Program-made: the position numbers and the translations under genes | Shown: piece by piece, positions 37,901 through 52,900 of the stretch | How positions within the stretch are numbered: the stretch's first letter is position 1 | Layout of the letters: every line of letters starts with the position of its first letter | The notes under the pieces: generated by a model | The model's input: only the letters and a program-made list of their open reading frames with translations | What the model was told of the DNA's origin: nothing | Databases searched by the model: none | Source of the DNA: Melanocharis versteri | Taxonomy: Eukaryota; Chordata; Aves; Passeriformes; Melanocharitidae | Assembly: GCA_013397845.1 (NCBI GenBank) | Contig: VZTG01005436.1 | Location: forward strand, 2,599,638 to 2,663,637 | DNA length: 64,000 nt | Reading direction: 5' to 3'

Positions 37901-40900
37901 TGGCCCTGAAGATAAATAGGAACAGTGCTACCCAGCAGCTCAACCTCTCCTCGAGCAATGTGGGCAACATGCTGCCTCCATTCCCTCCCCAAGAAGTAGG
38001 AGGGCAGCTCAGTGTTGAAATAAATGTGTTGGCTTCTGTCCTGAGGGAAATGGGCAGAGCTCAGAGGGAGAACCGTGCTTCCCTCCAGGAATCAGAGGCA
38101 TTGCTGCAGTGCAGCCATGACCAAAGCCTGCACTCTAGGTTTTATTCTTGGGACAGATTATGCTTTTAGCAGCAAGCAGACTACACTTTCCCTTCTTTAT
38201 CATTACTGCAGCAGCCATACTTGCTGTTTCTTTCAGTGTGATCCAATTAAAAAAAAATTTAAAAAAACCCCTTCTTTTTGCATCTTGCTGTCTAAATCAA
38301 TTTTTGTGGTGGGCTGCTCCCATGGACACCTCAAAATATCTTTACTTTGTCAAGTGCATTATTGAGGGGGACAAAGAGGGAGAAGAGAGATCTCTTCCAA
38401 TCCACACAACATGGAATACAGCTACTTTGCAAAACAGAAGATGCGGTAGTGTGGATCGATGCCTGTTGTTCCCCAGGCCTCCTGTCCTCACATTAATCCA
38501 GTTCTTGTCAGTGAGCTCCTGGAATCACACATATCAGATCCACTTGATGGGGCTCTGCCTGCTCCTGGAACCTGTGATACTGGTATCAGTTGAGAAACTG
38601 GGGATCTGTGACTGGACAGCAGAGATCTGGACACAGACATCTGAAAGTGACTGTCTAGCTCTCTTCTTGTGTGGGGAATAGGATGTCAAGATAATTAGCA
38701 ACTTTCTTGTCATAGCTTGTGGTTATTCTCATGGAAGTGATAGTACAGACCTCATAAATAAACATATCAGTAACTCTCCTAGGAGCCAAAAAATTAGAGC
38801 TAAAGTAGCACACAGGCCAGAGGCATATGAGAGTCTAACAGTTGAGTAGATTTTTTTCTCTTCACAAACACTACACAAAAATGCAAATGTACCGTTCTTG
38901 GATATTTTAAAAATCAGTGTGGAAACTAAGTCTGCTTTTTCAAGATTGATTGGTGACTCTGGGACCTTCACAACACAACCCTCATGCTCCAGTGTCTTAA
39001 AAAGATTAGATGGTGCTCCCCAGTTTCAAACATCTGGTTACTTTCTAGCATTTAAGGCTGGCAAACAAAAAGAAAAATTCAGGCTCGCCACACAACTCTA
39101 GGCACTGTTGAAATGTAAGTTGGAATTTTTCAGCCAGTGTTGCTGCCCTCACAGAGTGTAGGCAATGTTCCTTTTTCTTGCTATCTAGACACTTTTACAT
39201 TCCTTTTTGCATCAATACGTATACAAGAAAATAAACTAGATATGCTAATGGCTAATACTTGCCACTAAGCCACTGACTAAAATGCCACTGAGCTTTTGCC
39301 TAAAATGTACATTATTTTGCCAGTGCCAGAAAATGTGGACTAAAATATCTAAGAGACATGCAGTACAATTTCCATAAGGCAGCTGCTAAGCTATAATTAG
39401 TGTAGTTACAGCTTTGCAAAAACAACTGAGCCTCCCACCTAACTTGCATCTGCAAGAAACCGTTGCCTGCAGAAACCTCAGACAAAACAAGGGCTGGGAC
39501 AAAGATACCCAGGGATGACAGAGACCATTGGAACAGATTTATTTGCCATGAGGTCTGACACCCATGAACCATGGAGTGCCATGAGCTCCAGACGTGCAAA
39601 AGGTTGCTGGGTAAAAGCAGGGAGCACCCGCAATAGCTGCCTGTGGTAAAGAGGGCAGGTATTGCTGCATTAGACAGAAGTTCAAACACCTAATCTGATT
39701 CAAATCTAGGCTGACCTTTGCTGCACAGGCTCAAACTGCAACACTACAATGTCCTAATTTGTACAGAATCTCTACAAGTGGAGTGGAGGACGTCACATGT
39801 TCATCTATAGACAAGATTCAAGACAGGCACAGGAAAAGCCACTGGATGGTGACTCAGGACATCTGGGCTCACTGCTGACCCCTGTGCCTACAGAAATCTG
39901 TAAAGTGACTCCAAATGAGCTTGCTTCAGATTTAAGCAGCCTTGTCCTCTGCCCAGGCTACAAAGTCCTGCTAGGAGTCCTTGCTTCTCTGTGGACAGCA
40001 CTGTATTTGCTCATGCAGGCAGCAACATGTTCCGTGCTGGCTCAGGTTCCTCAGCACCATACTGCATTGCACAGCACAGACCTACGGCAGCAAAACTTCT
40101 AAATAAATAAAAATCTATGAACACGTTAAGAGCCAGACTTTCAAATTCAACAAGGCATGAAGAAAGATCTGTAAAAGCACTCAGCATGATAACCTCCACT
40201 TCCAAAATCTATCTGTAAGCATCACATGTGAACTTCCATATCACCTGAGGCCAATCACCTGCTGCACATTTTCCTCCAACATCTCACTCTATTTTGACTG
40301 GTGTCACTGAAAACTCCTTAGAGAAGTAATGCTGCTTTCTACACTTTCACTGTGTGCTACATCCAGAAGGGCTCTGCCACCAGTTGCAGTTTTGTGTGTT
40401 GTTGCAATGATGGACAGATTATTGCAGCAATTGCAAACAACTGCTTTACAGGTGCAACTGGAAGCAGAGGGGAAGACTTACGGTACAAGTGCCAACAGCA
40501 GATGGAACCAGAAACAGAGAGAGAAAAAGGGAAGGAGACTGACACAGGAGGTATCAAGAAAAGAGAGAGAAAAGCCATCAATCCTTTTTATTCCGACTCG
40601 CAGTGAGATTTCAGAAGTATCAATACTGCCTGTTCAGATAATCAAAATATGAGGTGGGATGAGGTAAGCAGTTGCTTATGGTGCAACAAAATCTCAACAG
40701 CAGAGACTCAAAAAGACCCAAGGCAATGTTCATAGCTGGAAATCAGATTCTGTTTTAAATGAAATGCTCAACAGAAGTAACAGTTTACCTGGTATGTTTG
40801 AACCAAGCAACCCTGCAACAAGGAAACCTCTGAAAAGTAACAGAAAACATGACTCATTGGCAAGAATTGTGTGACACAATTCTTTCCTTCTGTTGATGAT

Positions 40901-43900
40901 GCTCAGCTATGTCTTCAAGCTGTGCAGATCACATCTGAGAGCTGTGGAGAAACAGCTTCTCAGCTCATTGGTCTGGCTTCTGTGCTTACCTCATAATGAC
41001 CGATGGTATTTAGCTTCCTTATCCCATCCTCCATCACCTCCGAGGAACCATCAATATCTAACAATTCTCTTTGCTGCTCCTCAGACACAAGTTCTGCAGT
41101 ATGACAGCAACAGAAAACAATTACATCCCAATGGCATTCTCACAGTACAGATATTTGTAAAGAAAAACAACACCTAACTATTTTTGAACCAGTGATTCCC
41201 AGCTGAGCTGCTTCTGTCTATCCTTGTACTAGGTCACATGAAAGTGGTTTTGCATTCCCACACTTCTGATTCCTTTTCTGGGGTGACAGCCTGGGTGGCT
41301 TCCCTTTCAGCAGGTTTTGGTGCTTTGCTTCGTGTTGGTCAAGGCAGAGTTTTTGGAGGTGCTTTCACCTAACCACTGTTCCACTGCACAGGTGTGCCCT
41401 GCTGTTAAGGTTACACTGGGACAGGAAGAAAGGTTCCGCAAGCCACTTCTAAGAGATCACTAAAATGAGCTGTACAAGACTGACATAGTACTTGTGAAGG
41501 GTGGTCAGGCAGCTGTAAAGGATATAGACATCAGATATGACAGTAAATTATTAGCACTTGCCAACACAGAGTCTGAGAAGGTGAGGAAGTATCGACATCT
41601 TAGGGAGCAAGTCCAGGAGGTGACAAATGCCAACAATAGAGAGTTTGTCAGGTTTCCTACTAGGGTGTGTGGGAAGTGGTATGGTGGTGGCAGCTACAGA
41701 CCTTGGGCTCTTGAAAACCCAACAAGGAAAGGTGGTTTGACTCATCTGCTGGAACGGCCTTATTTACATCTGTAGATATTGTAGGTGACTTTGCGAGTCA
41801 CAGGCAAACTTCTATATAAACCTAATCTGACTATAAATAAGATTTATTTGAAGGTTCTTCTGATCAAAGGCAATGTAGGCCTGTAGGAAGGAAGGAAGGG
41901 AGGTAGGAGGAATAGCAGATAGGAACTGAAATACTTGATAATCATGATTTGTCATCTTATCCACTGACAAAATGTAACAACCAGCTGTACTTTGGTGGAC
42001 GGGCCAGCCACCTCACCTACTCCAGAAAAGGAATAAAGAAATTACATATACATAATATCTGTTTCTTAACTGCAGTGCTGAAGTCCTTGCAGAAGTGAAA
42101 CAGATATAGCTCAAGTGTTCTAACTGGTAACATAAATGATGTAGTTTTTGCCTCAAAATTCCTCACAAAAGCTATGTTCTGTATGAACTCTGAAAATAAT
42201 CAAAGCCAAAGGTAGGCATTCCTAACAAGAAAACTCCACAACAGACCAGTAAATTCCATGAAAATACAACATTGTGACGTTCTCTTACCAAGACCAACTT
42301 CATCCAGCTGAAGACCATAGAGAAAGCCATTCTTATTAAAAAAAGCCTGAAGGCTCTTCTCCTTGGCTTGGCCTATGGTGTCACAGTCCAGAACATTAAC
42401 TTGAATAGTTTGAGAGGCATCTCCACTCTCATTTTCTGGGATTTTTTCAAAGATAATGTTCACCGTCTGGGGAAAGAAACACGTTATTCTGACTTACAGG
42501 GAACACCTGGCATAGGAAACCTACAAACTCCTGACAGATTTTCAGCACCCGAGAGATTTTCAGCATATTTATTATTAATGTTATTTCAAATAAAGATTAT
42601 TTGAAGGGATTCCACGAAGAAGCATTTAGAATTCTTCCTGTTCAAAAAATCATACATATATATATAGCTATGTATTTCCAAAAGTGTATTTTGTCTTCTG
42701 CTTTTGTGCAAATGTATTTCAGTGAATTACCAAAAAGCAGTAAGAGACGAGGAAGAATTACAATGCATATGCTAAAAACAGCAGACCTTTTATGTAAAAT
42801 GAATGCCTTAACAGCAAAACTGTAAGCAACAAGAGATCTGATAAGGTTGCTGAGTACGTAGTCACGGTAAGCGTGATTGATTCTGAGTGGATAGAAAGCA
42901 GTGTTAAAATGCATATTTACACCAGCAGATGATGCTGAGTGCCTTGTATCACACAGAAAGTACACCTCCCCTGGAGGTGTCAGCGTCTGTCTGCGTACAG
43001 CCATGTCTCTGGAGGCAGCACAGACAGGGCTGCCGCAGAAGCAGTGGAAAGAGAGAGCATGTTGCAGCAGAGAGAATCCAAAGTGGTACAGATCTGCACC
43101 GGAAAGTGCATTGCGTTCTATTAGTTATTATTTCAGGTCAAACACACATGTCTGGTTATGGCACCCCTGCCCTTTAGCTCACAGCTACTCTTGGCTAGGA
43201 CACAACTCCTCTGCCAGCCTGCACACGAGCTGAGTATGGCTGGAGGGAGGTGCCAGTGACACTCAGTGACCATCCCCAGAGAATGTTTTTTTTTGTCAGG
43301 TCATATTTCTGATCAGGTCAGGCAGATTAACTGCTGGAAGGCAGGGAACAAGGGATGAGCACAGAATTGCTAGTGCCGAGCAATAATGGCAAAAATTTCC
43401 AGTGCCACAGTCTGCTCTGTGCAGTGAAATCACTGTCCAGCTACATGGATACAGATGTTCTACTGGAGATGTCTTGGAACAGAATTAAAACAAGTGTTTT
43501 AGGTGCCAGCACTTGACTGCAAGTGGTATAGGAAAATAAATGTACTCAAACCATTCTGGCTGCTGAATGATTCCAGTATAACATTTATCTTCTGACTGAA
43601 ATGAGAGGACTGCAGGTGTGACTCTGTGAAGGACTGATCATTAAAGCAGAAAGCAAGTAAACCATTTTTTCTCCTCTGCTGTCATGTGAAGGAAAGAACT
43701 TCTGTCCAGGTTGTTGCAGGGACAATTTTTCTCTCTTCTTAGAAAAATGGGTAGTTATTAATAGTTGCAGAATGGTATTTTCTGCTTATTACCCAGAAAA
43801 AGCGGAAATTACAACATACTGCTGGTGAAAAAAAGTAGTCCAATGCAACATAAATTAACTTTACTGTTTCTACAGAAGCAAGGGGAGTATTAAAAACAGG

Positions 43901-46900
43901 GTTGCAAAACTATGAAGATCAGGATTTAAGAAAGACTAGGATGTAACTGAAGTAACAGGGAGCAACTTAATCAGGACACTGAGATGTTTAATTGTGAGGA
44001 AAATGAGTCCATGGAAAGGACAGACGGAATGGGAGACAAGGATATGTAGGAATTGCAGAAGGAGAAGCAGACTGGACACCATGCCTCAGGTTGGGATTTC
44101 ATGCAGAAAATTAGTAAAAAATATATTGGCACAGCAACAAGTTAGTCATGCTTGGTTAGGCCCACAGACTAACTGAACAGACAGCAGTCCTGTCCTTGAC
44201 TCTGATTGCCCTGAGGTCATGGTCTTGTAGGATTAAAATGTGGACAGGAACTAACTGTATTTTGTCCTTGGAAAACTCATTTTAATCAGTCTTTGCCCCT
44301 TCTAGTCTCTGAACTGATCTTTCTGAAGTAGCTCCTCGCACTTTAATTGATGTTGATTTGGCTCTACATCCTTGGAAGCATTCCTTCCTTTAGATGATAC
44401 TTTCCTTCTAACATTATTCCTACACTGCAATATTCATGTTCCTGCTCCTGCTTCATTTTCTACTCCTTTCAGACTATCAAGAGGAACTGTCTATTTCTCT
44501 TCCTCCTCTCCTTTTCAGCACATACTCTCACACAGGCTGCACAGGAATGTGCAGCCTCTTCAGTCATTAGCACATGAGAGTCCTCCCATCCCTGCTCCAC
44601 TTGCTGTAGGATGACAGGACTGTGAAAAGAGAGCAGTCATCCTTCATGTAGGTGGAATACAAGTCATGTATGGACTCCTTAAGTGAAAGTATCCACAATG
44701 TGAGGATAATAGGAACACTTTATAACTCAAAGAAGTGGTCAGATGGGAAGGAATATTTAAACACATAAAAGTCTCCAAAGCATGAGAGCCAGATGGTTTT
44801 GCTGATATGATTTCCTGCCGAAGTTAATCTTAAGTGATGAAGCAATTGATGGGGAGCTAGGAAAGCCAATTATTATTAAGTTGTCCCTCTGCAGCTGAAG
44901 TTTTCATAAATCATTCAACCCGTCTGACACAATCCCTGGCTTTAGAAACCATTAATCAGAAGCTGACAGTCACAATCACTGCATTTAGGTACAAAGTGTA
45001 GAACTAGAAAGAGAAACAGAAGTTACTGTAAAATTATGAAAGCCCTTATATGATCATCTCTGGAGGCCAGAAAACATATAAGAGAAATCAGAGGAGGATA
45101 TGTGAAAGTCACAAGAACATATCAAAACTCTCTCACTTTGCAAAGGAAACAAAAATACTATTAACTCAGGGAAAGGTTCAGGAGAAAATTATAGGACCTG
45201 GTTCAAGGTAGTAATATCTAGAGATGAGACTTCATGCACTAGAAATTAGTGATAGCAAGACAAAGTCACAGTACTCTTCAGAAAAGCTTTAACATGGGTT
45301 GCAAGAATTATTAAAGGCTACTTAGGGAGAAGGTGGCACCTGCAACTACTTGTATAGGAACTAGCTTGGAATCTAGCTACAAGACAGGAACAAACTAAAA
45401 AAAAAACATGTTTTCACCCATGCAGTGACAGAAATAATGACATTTGAAGAGAGTGTTTGCAGATGGCTTTTCAGATTTGTAGTTTTCTTGAAAATTAATT
45501 TCACACAATGAATTATTTAGCAGAGCTATTAATAACCATAGCAGATAATAAATGAGATGTGGTTTAATAAAGAAATGAGATAACATCATATTTTCTTAGA
45601 AATAAAGAACAATAATCTGGACTATTCAAGGACTCTTACCCATCACCCTGTTATCTACTCAGCTATGCATCTGAACAAATCACATTTCCATTTATCAGAC
45701 AGATGGAAAAAAACCCAAAAATCCCCCTTTTGATTGGTGAAAGTTAGACAATTTATGTAAAGAGTCAGTACCATGATGTACCACATAACAAAACAGCCTT
45801 AAAACTACTCCTGTCTCCCAGACTATGAAATACAATAAGCAGGAAAAAACAGATTGATTGCATGATCCTTCTGCAGCAGCCAGAACAGTCACCTGTGAAG
45901 AGGTTATAGAACAGTTATAGAAGAACTAGCCAATCGGCACAGAAAATGCTGCAGGAGTTAAATTTAGGCTAGATGGGCACTACATAAAGGAAGGGCTGTG
46001 CTGTTGATGCTGCAGTACATGGCACTCAATCTGTCTCCAATCCAGAGTACTCTCCTGTAGGCAACATCTGCACTGCTCGCTTCCTAGTGAGGGTTGCTGT
46101 GTTCTTTTCTGCTGACAAAAATCTCCATATGTCACATGCTTATAATAGCTTCCTTATCTCTCACAAAGTGTGACTAATAATACCACAACCATGATGTCTT
46201 ATTAGGAAATTGGTTTCCTTGTCTCTGCTTTACTCCCTTACAGCCCACCCACTTTTTTTAACACCCTTCTTTTAACTCATAAAGCAGTTGAACACTTTAA
46301 ACAACCTTCCACTATGTGGCTTTGCTTCAATTTTAACAAAAGGCAGTTGGCTGAACAGGTAAATTAGATAATTTCTTCCTATCTAAAAATGCAAACACAT
46401 TTCAGCAAAGAATTCAACAGCCCAAATACCTTTTTAAAAATAATCAGTGACTACTCAAAGGAATAACAGAGCACCAAGTCCACCACAAGAAGTCTCCCCT
46501 GGTTTCCCACAGGAGATACACCACTGAGAACGTCTCCCATTCCAGGCTGGCATTTTCTATTCAAAATGAAACTCTTCAGTGAAATGCTAACACTCAGCTG
46601 TGGAGTGCACTTCTTCATCAGTCATTGAGCAAATTATCTGCCGAGGGGTGCAGCTGCTTGTCTGCCTGTGAGAAAGCAGGCTTGCTTCCTCAGCCTGAGA
46701 AAAGGCTCCACGACATATCCAAGTCTCTTTCAAGGCAGCTTTATTTCTCAGTACTCAAATATAAGCACAGCATGAAAGAGCACAGCTTCTCAGCCCATAC
46801 TTGACCAATGCTTTTAGAAGCATCTTTCCTTCAATTCCTCCAATGGAGTATGTACTTCAGCAGCCTATCTCTGTTCAATGCCTCACTCTTTCTAGCAGAG

Positions 46901-49900
46901 AGGGTTAACAGTAGGGTGTTTGGTGATCCAAGGTCTGTGGCCTTTTTAAAAAAGGCACGGGGCCCTGCCAGAGAACAGCTCTAATGCAATTCAAACATGA
47001 CATGTTTCTTGGTCCTCTTTTTTTTTCTGGTTACAAACGGCCTGAATTTTAAAAAAAACTCTCCTGACCTGTGGAGCTCACCCTGATTTTTAGGAGCCTG
47101 TCTGTATCCTGCTTTTACTGGTTCAGAACTGAACTCCCAATCCTGAAAAGAGAGACTCTCATGCAGAGCACCTACACCCTTGTTTGTGCCCTGTTACTGA
47201 TTTGAGAATTGAACTCCCTACCAGATGTATCCCTGCATCTTCAAGTGCCTACACAGCTTAAAAAAATCTAGACACCAAGTGTCTGCAGATCTGCTTCACC
47301 ATCTCTTTATCACCCTCTTTTTGGCGGTATTTTTATACTTTGCTCTGGATAGGTAGATTTTAATGTACTGCTGTTGGGGAAAGGGGCAAAACGAAATACC
47401 AACAAAATACTGCAAGAATCAGAATGTAACTGCAGTGAGCAACTGTGCAAATGCACTTGAAAACTCAGAATTTATTTCATTTAGAACACAAAATCTGCAA
47501 TCCTTTAGGCAGAAATGCTCTTCCACAGTAAGGAGAAAACACTCGGCTCCCTGTCTGAAAGCTCGCAGGTCCTGCATGTCAATGCAGTGCATCTGAAGTG
47601 GAGTAAGTGAGAGAAGAAAACTGACTACTCTCTCTTTAGCCTCCTGTTAAATGCTATTTTTGCAGAGAAAATGTGCACAGCTGGCTTTCTTCCCCAGCCT
47701 AGAAAGCCTCACCACTCCGCCTAAGTCTCTTTCACAACACAGTTTTAGCTTCCAGCGTAAATCTCTGATAAACCACCAAACAAAACGGTTTCCCAGTCCA
47801 GCCAGAACTACAGTCCTTGAACTTCATCTCTGCAATTTTATTGCAGGATTGCTCTCTCCTTTTGTGATGGTTTTAAAGGGAACATTCAGCACTTCTCAGC
47901 TAAGTCCAAGGAATGCTGCACCTTAACAGGGAAAGCTGACCTATATTAACCTTATAGCTGTATCGTTATCTCCTATTCAAAAGCAGGAACACAAATTACA
48001 CAGGCAGCAAACAAGGTTCAAGAAGGGCTGTGGGCTCTCACTTCCTCATCCATCCACAGACAGTGTTCCCCAGTGACAGCAAGCCCTTCAGACCACTTAC
48101 CTTTTCTCCTCTTCACTGCAGTCTGACCACAAGACCCTATCAAGTGACTGCATGCATGGAAGTAGTTCTAGAAAAAGTATTTAAGGTTGTTCAGCAGTTT
48201 CAGAGTCAGCTATCCCCCCCACAAGGGGCTCTCAGTTTGAATGTGTGCTATAAATAAGAAAAGTCAATTAATTCCACAGGACCAGATGTTTCTGTGCAGT
48301 CTACTAGTAACAGGCATATTAAGCTTGCTTGAAAATTGTTCCTCTGCATCACCACTGCATTTTGTATCCTATGGATACATATAGCAATATATTTAAATTT
48401 GCTCTGGATCTCAAATACATGCCAGAATGCAGCACGCAAACAAGGAAACCAAAGATCTTGGATTATGTATTTGATTTTTAGCCACAAACTTCCTTTCCAA
48501 ATGCACACTCTGGTAACTTAGCTTGAAGCACCTTCAAATGCAGGCTCTAACAATAGTTTTGTAGGAAGAAGATTTGACTATTTATCAGTTTGAAGCTTTC
48601 ACTAGAAAATGACAATTCAGGAATGATTCACAGAAATGCTGCCATTTCAGTGAGTTTCCTATGTGGTCCAGTGAGATAAGTCCAATGGACTGCTGACCAG
48701 CCAAATTTTCCAGGGTCATGCAGTCTGCTCCAGTATATGGCATCTTAGCACCTCCAAGTTCTGGCTTCAAAACAGAAGTCAGGCAGACCTGGAAACTCCA
48801 GCCCTACCAGAGACTCAGCATGTGGGCTCTGAAAAGGACTGAATTCTCCCCCAAAGCCGCCAGCACTTGCACAGTCCCTGCCATGGCCATTGCTGCCTGG
48901 CAGTTTCTGCTCCCAAGGTGTGAAGCCCACTATTCAGTAGCACTTCTCATACTCCTCATCATGTCAGGAAACTCTGACTGGAAGCCAGGAGTTAAGAAGA
49001 AAGGAAGCTACAAAAATGACTGGAAACACACATTTTAAAGTTCTCAGACCTAAAATCACTTGGAAATTCTGGAGAAGAAGAGTGCTCTGGTTATTCTGAA
49101 AACCTTTTTCAGACCTCCTATTCTAAAAGTCACAATTTTTACATGCTCAGAAGTGCAATATCCCTTCTCATCTCAGTGTCAGAATGACAGTCAGTAAGGG
49201 AACCCCAGCTTTCAAGGATATTTGTGTGTAACTGGAAAACAGGGAGCACTTCTTAGTTCCTTTGAGAAAGCCAAAAAATCTATGGTAAAGTTCAGAAGCT
49301 TAGCTAGACTTCCCAGATATCTTGTTTTTAACCAAGCAACTAAGTAAAATCCACCACGCTGTAACCCTGCTAATTTGAAGCTGATTTGGTGCTAATAATA
49401 TGGAAACTCACAGCAAATTATTGCTTGAATATTAGCCAAAAGTAAACACAATAGAAAAATAAAACCTCTGCATTCCATTCTTTCATTCGCTGGTAAAGTG
49501 TAGTTTAGTTTAAATTGTAAGCATGTTTATATTTTTGTAGTATACTTTAAAATAAGAAGGATTTTTTAATACCTTGAGACTTCATTAAACCTACTCTTTG
49601 GTGATTAATGCATGCTGTGAAGTGAAGAGTAAGTGCGATTTGTGAAACGTATATAAGTGAAACACCAGCTAGTTAAACTCTTAGTGTGTTTTGAAACTTT
49701 GTCAGCAATAATAATTTTACTGTCTGGGTACTTAACCACTACCTTAGTGTCTTAGGAGCCTTATTTTAGCTTCTTAGAAACAGAGAAAACATTACAGCTG
49801 TCCGTGCCTGGAGGGAACACAAGCTGGTAAACATACCACTGTTTTGAATTCAGACACTTGCCACAGCAGCCAGTCTTCATTAAGAGTGTACAGGGCTTTG

Positions 49901-52900
49901 CAAGTTATTGCGTCAACAGGTCCTTTGTTTATCCTCTGATTGAGGGTTGTCACCAGCAAATAGAAAGGTTCACCAATTGTCTCCTAAGACAGCAAACAAA
50001 CGCAAGAAACATTTATTTTTGCAATCATTAAATGAGCATGGATAACTAGAAAAAAAACAAGTGTAACAAATGGTGTTATTTCCTTTTAAGTAACTCATTA
50101 TCTTGCAATTAGAAAAGAAAACCCCTCCGAGCAGATTTATCTAGTTATTTGTTTAACCTCCATCTTTTGCTTTTCAGTGTGAAAGTCTCATGCAAATAGC
50201 ACAGGACATCTGGAGTGAGTGGCAAGATAGCTCACAGCCCCTTGCTGTGCACAAGCACACTACAGACAAGCTGCTCCTACTCCACCTGGCACATACTTCC
50301 TAGTTCCACCAGAGAGTGGGTGGGGGTGAGACATGCACATGTTCGCACGCATACTTCAGCTACTTCTTCCATTTTCAGTCCTGTGAGAAAACAAGCTTAC
50401 AACTAGTTTCCTTTTGAATTGGTGTCTCCCATTTTTGTCTCTGAAAAATGTCTTGGGAGCAAGCTGGTGGGACTTACCCTGGTGTATCAGCAAAAGAGGA
50501 AATGAAACCGGGGCTTTCCTCTCCTGCCTAAACCCCAGGCTCAGGAAAGCACCTGAGAAGGGAAGGATGTATCTCAATTTCCACGTGACACCATTCCTGC
50601 AGCCCAGCTAAGGCATCTCACTAGCACAGCTAGTAAAAATGCCTGGTGTATCGAGAACATATCTCTGACAGTTCCTTGGCACTCTCCTCAGTTCCAGGAA
50701 ACCGGTGTGAGCTGCTCAGCCTCAAACAATTCCGCTGCTGTATTAATGCAAGCACTGATGAGAGTGATACCAACAGTGCGATAGCATCACATCGATAAGA
50801 GAGACAGGAAGAGTAACCAAGCACTGAAACCAAGAACAAAGTGCTATCAAGTTACTAAAATAAACAAACATTAAAATGAAACTAAATTCTTATTTTGTTT
50901 TCATTTGAAGCAATTTAGGTCTTGAAATCTGCAATACTGTTTGGAGGTTGAAAAGTTTGGAAAGAAGTTTAGTTTTCCAAAGGATGCTACTTCTTGAATC
51001 TCCATTTCTTGGTAGCTTTCCAACAACTTGCAGAGATGGGTACAGCTGCATTTTAACACGTGTATCAGTCTTTTAGTACGATCACAATACATCACATTGG
51101 GCTGAAATGTCTGGTATGAGACAAGGATATGCTGGAATTACAAAATTACTCAAATCCTGGCCAAATACATGACATGATCATTGCTTGGAGATGTGCTATT
51201 TTCCTGCATTCCACTGATGACAGCCAGCTAAGTCACCTAAACTAGAAGAGCGCACACTCATAATGTTAAACGCTAGATTGAACGCTTTAAACTGATCCCT
51301 CTAACAGCTCCTGTGGAAAAAATCAATTAAAGAAATTCTCTGCATATCTTAAGTAGTGAAAAGATATACACGTACCCGGAGAAATCCAGAAAGGCAGACA
51401 GACATCCAGTTTGTCAACAATTTTTCTACCACAGATTCGGTTCGTCTGAGCAGGAGCTTAGGCTGTACATTGCTTGATTGCTCCATCAAGTCCCTTGTCA
51501 ACACTTCCAAAATATGGGTCAGATAAACTAGCTTAGTTTGTAATGCAATAGTCAAGAAGGATGCAAACAAGCACCTGTGGGGGAAAAAAAAGAATGCTAT
51601 CATTTTGGAATTTCTCTTCCCAGTCATCTTTAATAAGTGAAACACACTTCAGTGCAGTTCATATCCTACATTCTCCCTCCTCAGCCACATAAACTGTCCA
51701 CTGTTTTCTACAAAAGTATAAAAAATGCAAGTCCATCTGCTCTTGTGATTATTTTTTAAACACAGAACGCGTGTCTCTAGATTTAATTTTGCAGAACAAC
51801 ACCTGCTTCAGTGACAGAACATTTCTGAACTGTAGAACTGTTGATCTAACTGCAGGAAGTGTTTACAGTTTTGAATTGAGCTTTCTTGCTCTTTTGCCTC
51901 TTTGTTTATATGTACAAATATTCCAATTTCTCTTTAATTGCTTGTTTTAATGGCAATGTTTTTTCTTCCTCAGTGTGTGCAGATGGAGAAGGAAAAATGC
52001 TCCAGAGTACTGCAAGTTTGTTTTGCAAAAAGTAGAAAATACATTTGTGTGCTACAATCCATGTTGTTTTTTCCTGCTAATTCTTTTTCTTGAAGATGAT
52101 AAGCATAATCATACTATACCTGTCTTTCACAGAGAAATTTTTCTGCTTTTCAAGGGTGTGAATGAGAGTAACAAGAAAGTTCTTGTTACAAATTAAAGCA
52201 TGCAACATGTTGAAGCTTTCATCCTTGCTCGTTTGGTCTCTGCTCTGGAATAGTTAAACAAAAATAAGCAAACTGTAGTTTGGCTATGATGGATTCTTAA
52301 TGCTCAGAAAAAATGGAAAGAAACATACAGGGTAAGATCCTGGCCTCATTCAAATCAGTGGGAATTTTGCATTTATTTAAGGGGTCTCAGAATTCTTACC
52401 AAAAATGCATTTGTGTTTGTGTACAACACAGGATATATACATGCAGAGCATACATTCTCTGCCCTATACACAAAGCAATGCCAGTAGTTAAGTCTGCCCA
52501 TCATTTCCCATAGTGAGATTCTGTTCTATTTAAGTAAGTCAAAATACACACTGGATAACAGCATCTTACACTTCAAACTCTTTTTACGTATAAATCCATG
52601 TAACCCTCCTCATGAAGGAAAGGGGACATACTGAAGATGCAAGCTGATGTGTTCTAGGGCAACACTGAGAGAAGGGATACAATCACTCTTGAAAAAAGAA
52701 GATTATTTAAGGCGTATCACACTACATCAGCTTACCTGTGGCATTTCTTCACTGAAGATGGATGCAAAGCCTCCTGACTAAAATATAAGGGGATATTTAT
52801 CATTCATAAGATCACCAAAAGTTTCTAACACATGTATGTTTAATATGCCGAGCATGTTCCTGATACTACTTGAAATAAAACAATGGAAATGCCGACTTCT

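Larger units (their letters stand above)
41094..42288. other. PLXNC1 intron with a LINE endonuclease relic
   Basis: 1.2 kb. Holds the endonuclease-like fragment (about 41420-41700) and a short GGAA run (41886-41912). Confidence 0.6.

Noticed and set aside
38148..38681. Longest single open frame on + (177 codons)
   Set aside because: Low-complexity, intronic composition, no recognisable domain, opposite strand to PLXNC1; best explained by chance.
44760..45320. Possible old LINE-like sequence in the large PLXNC1 intron
   Set aside because: Only vague resemblance; cannot point to a landmark motif.
52238..52248. Alternative downstream acceptors (clustered AGs) for the exon at 52120
   Set aside because: The later AGs would break the phase with the preceding phase-0 exon.
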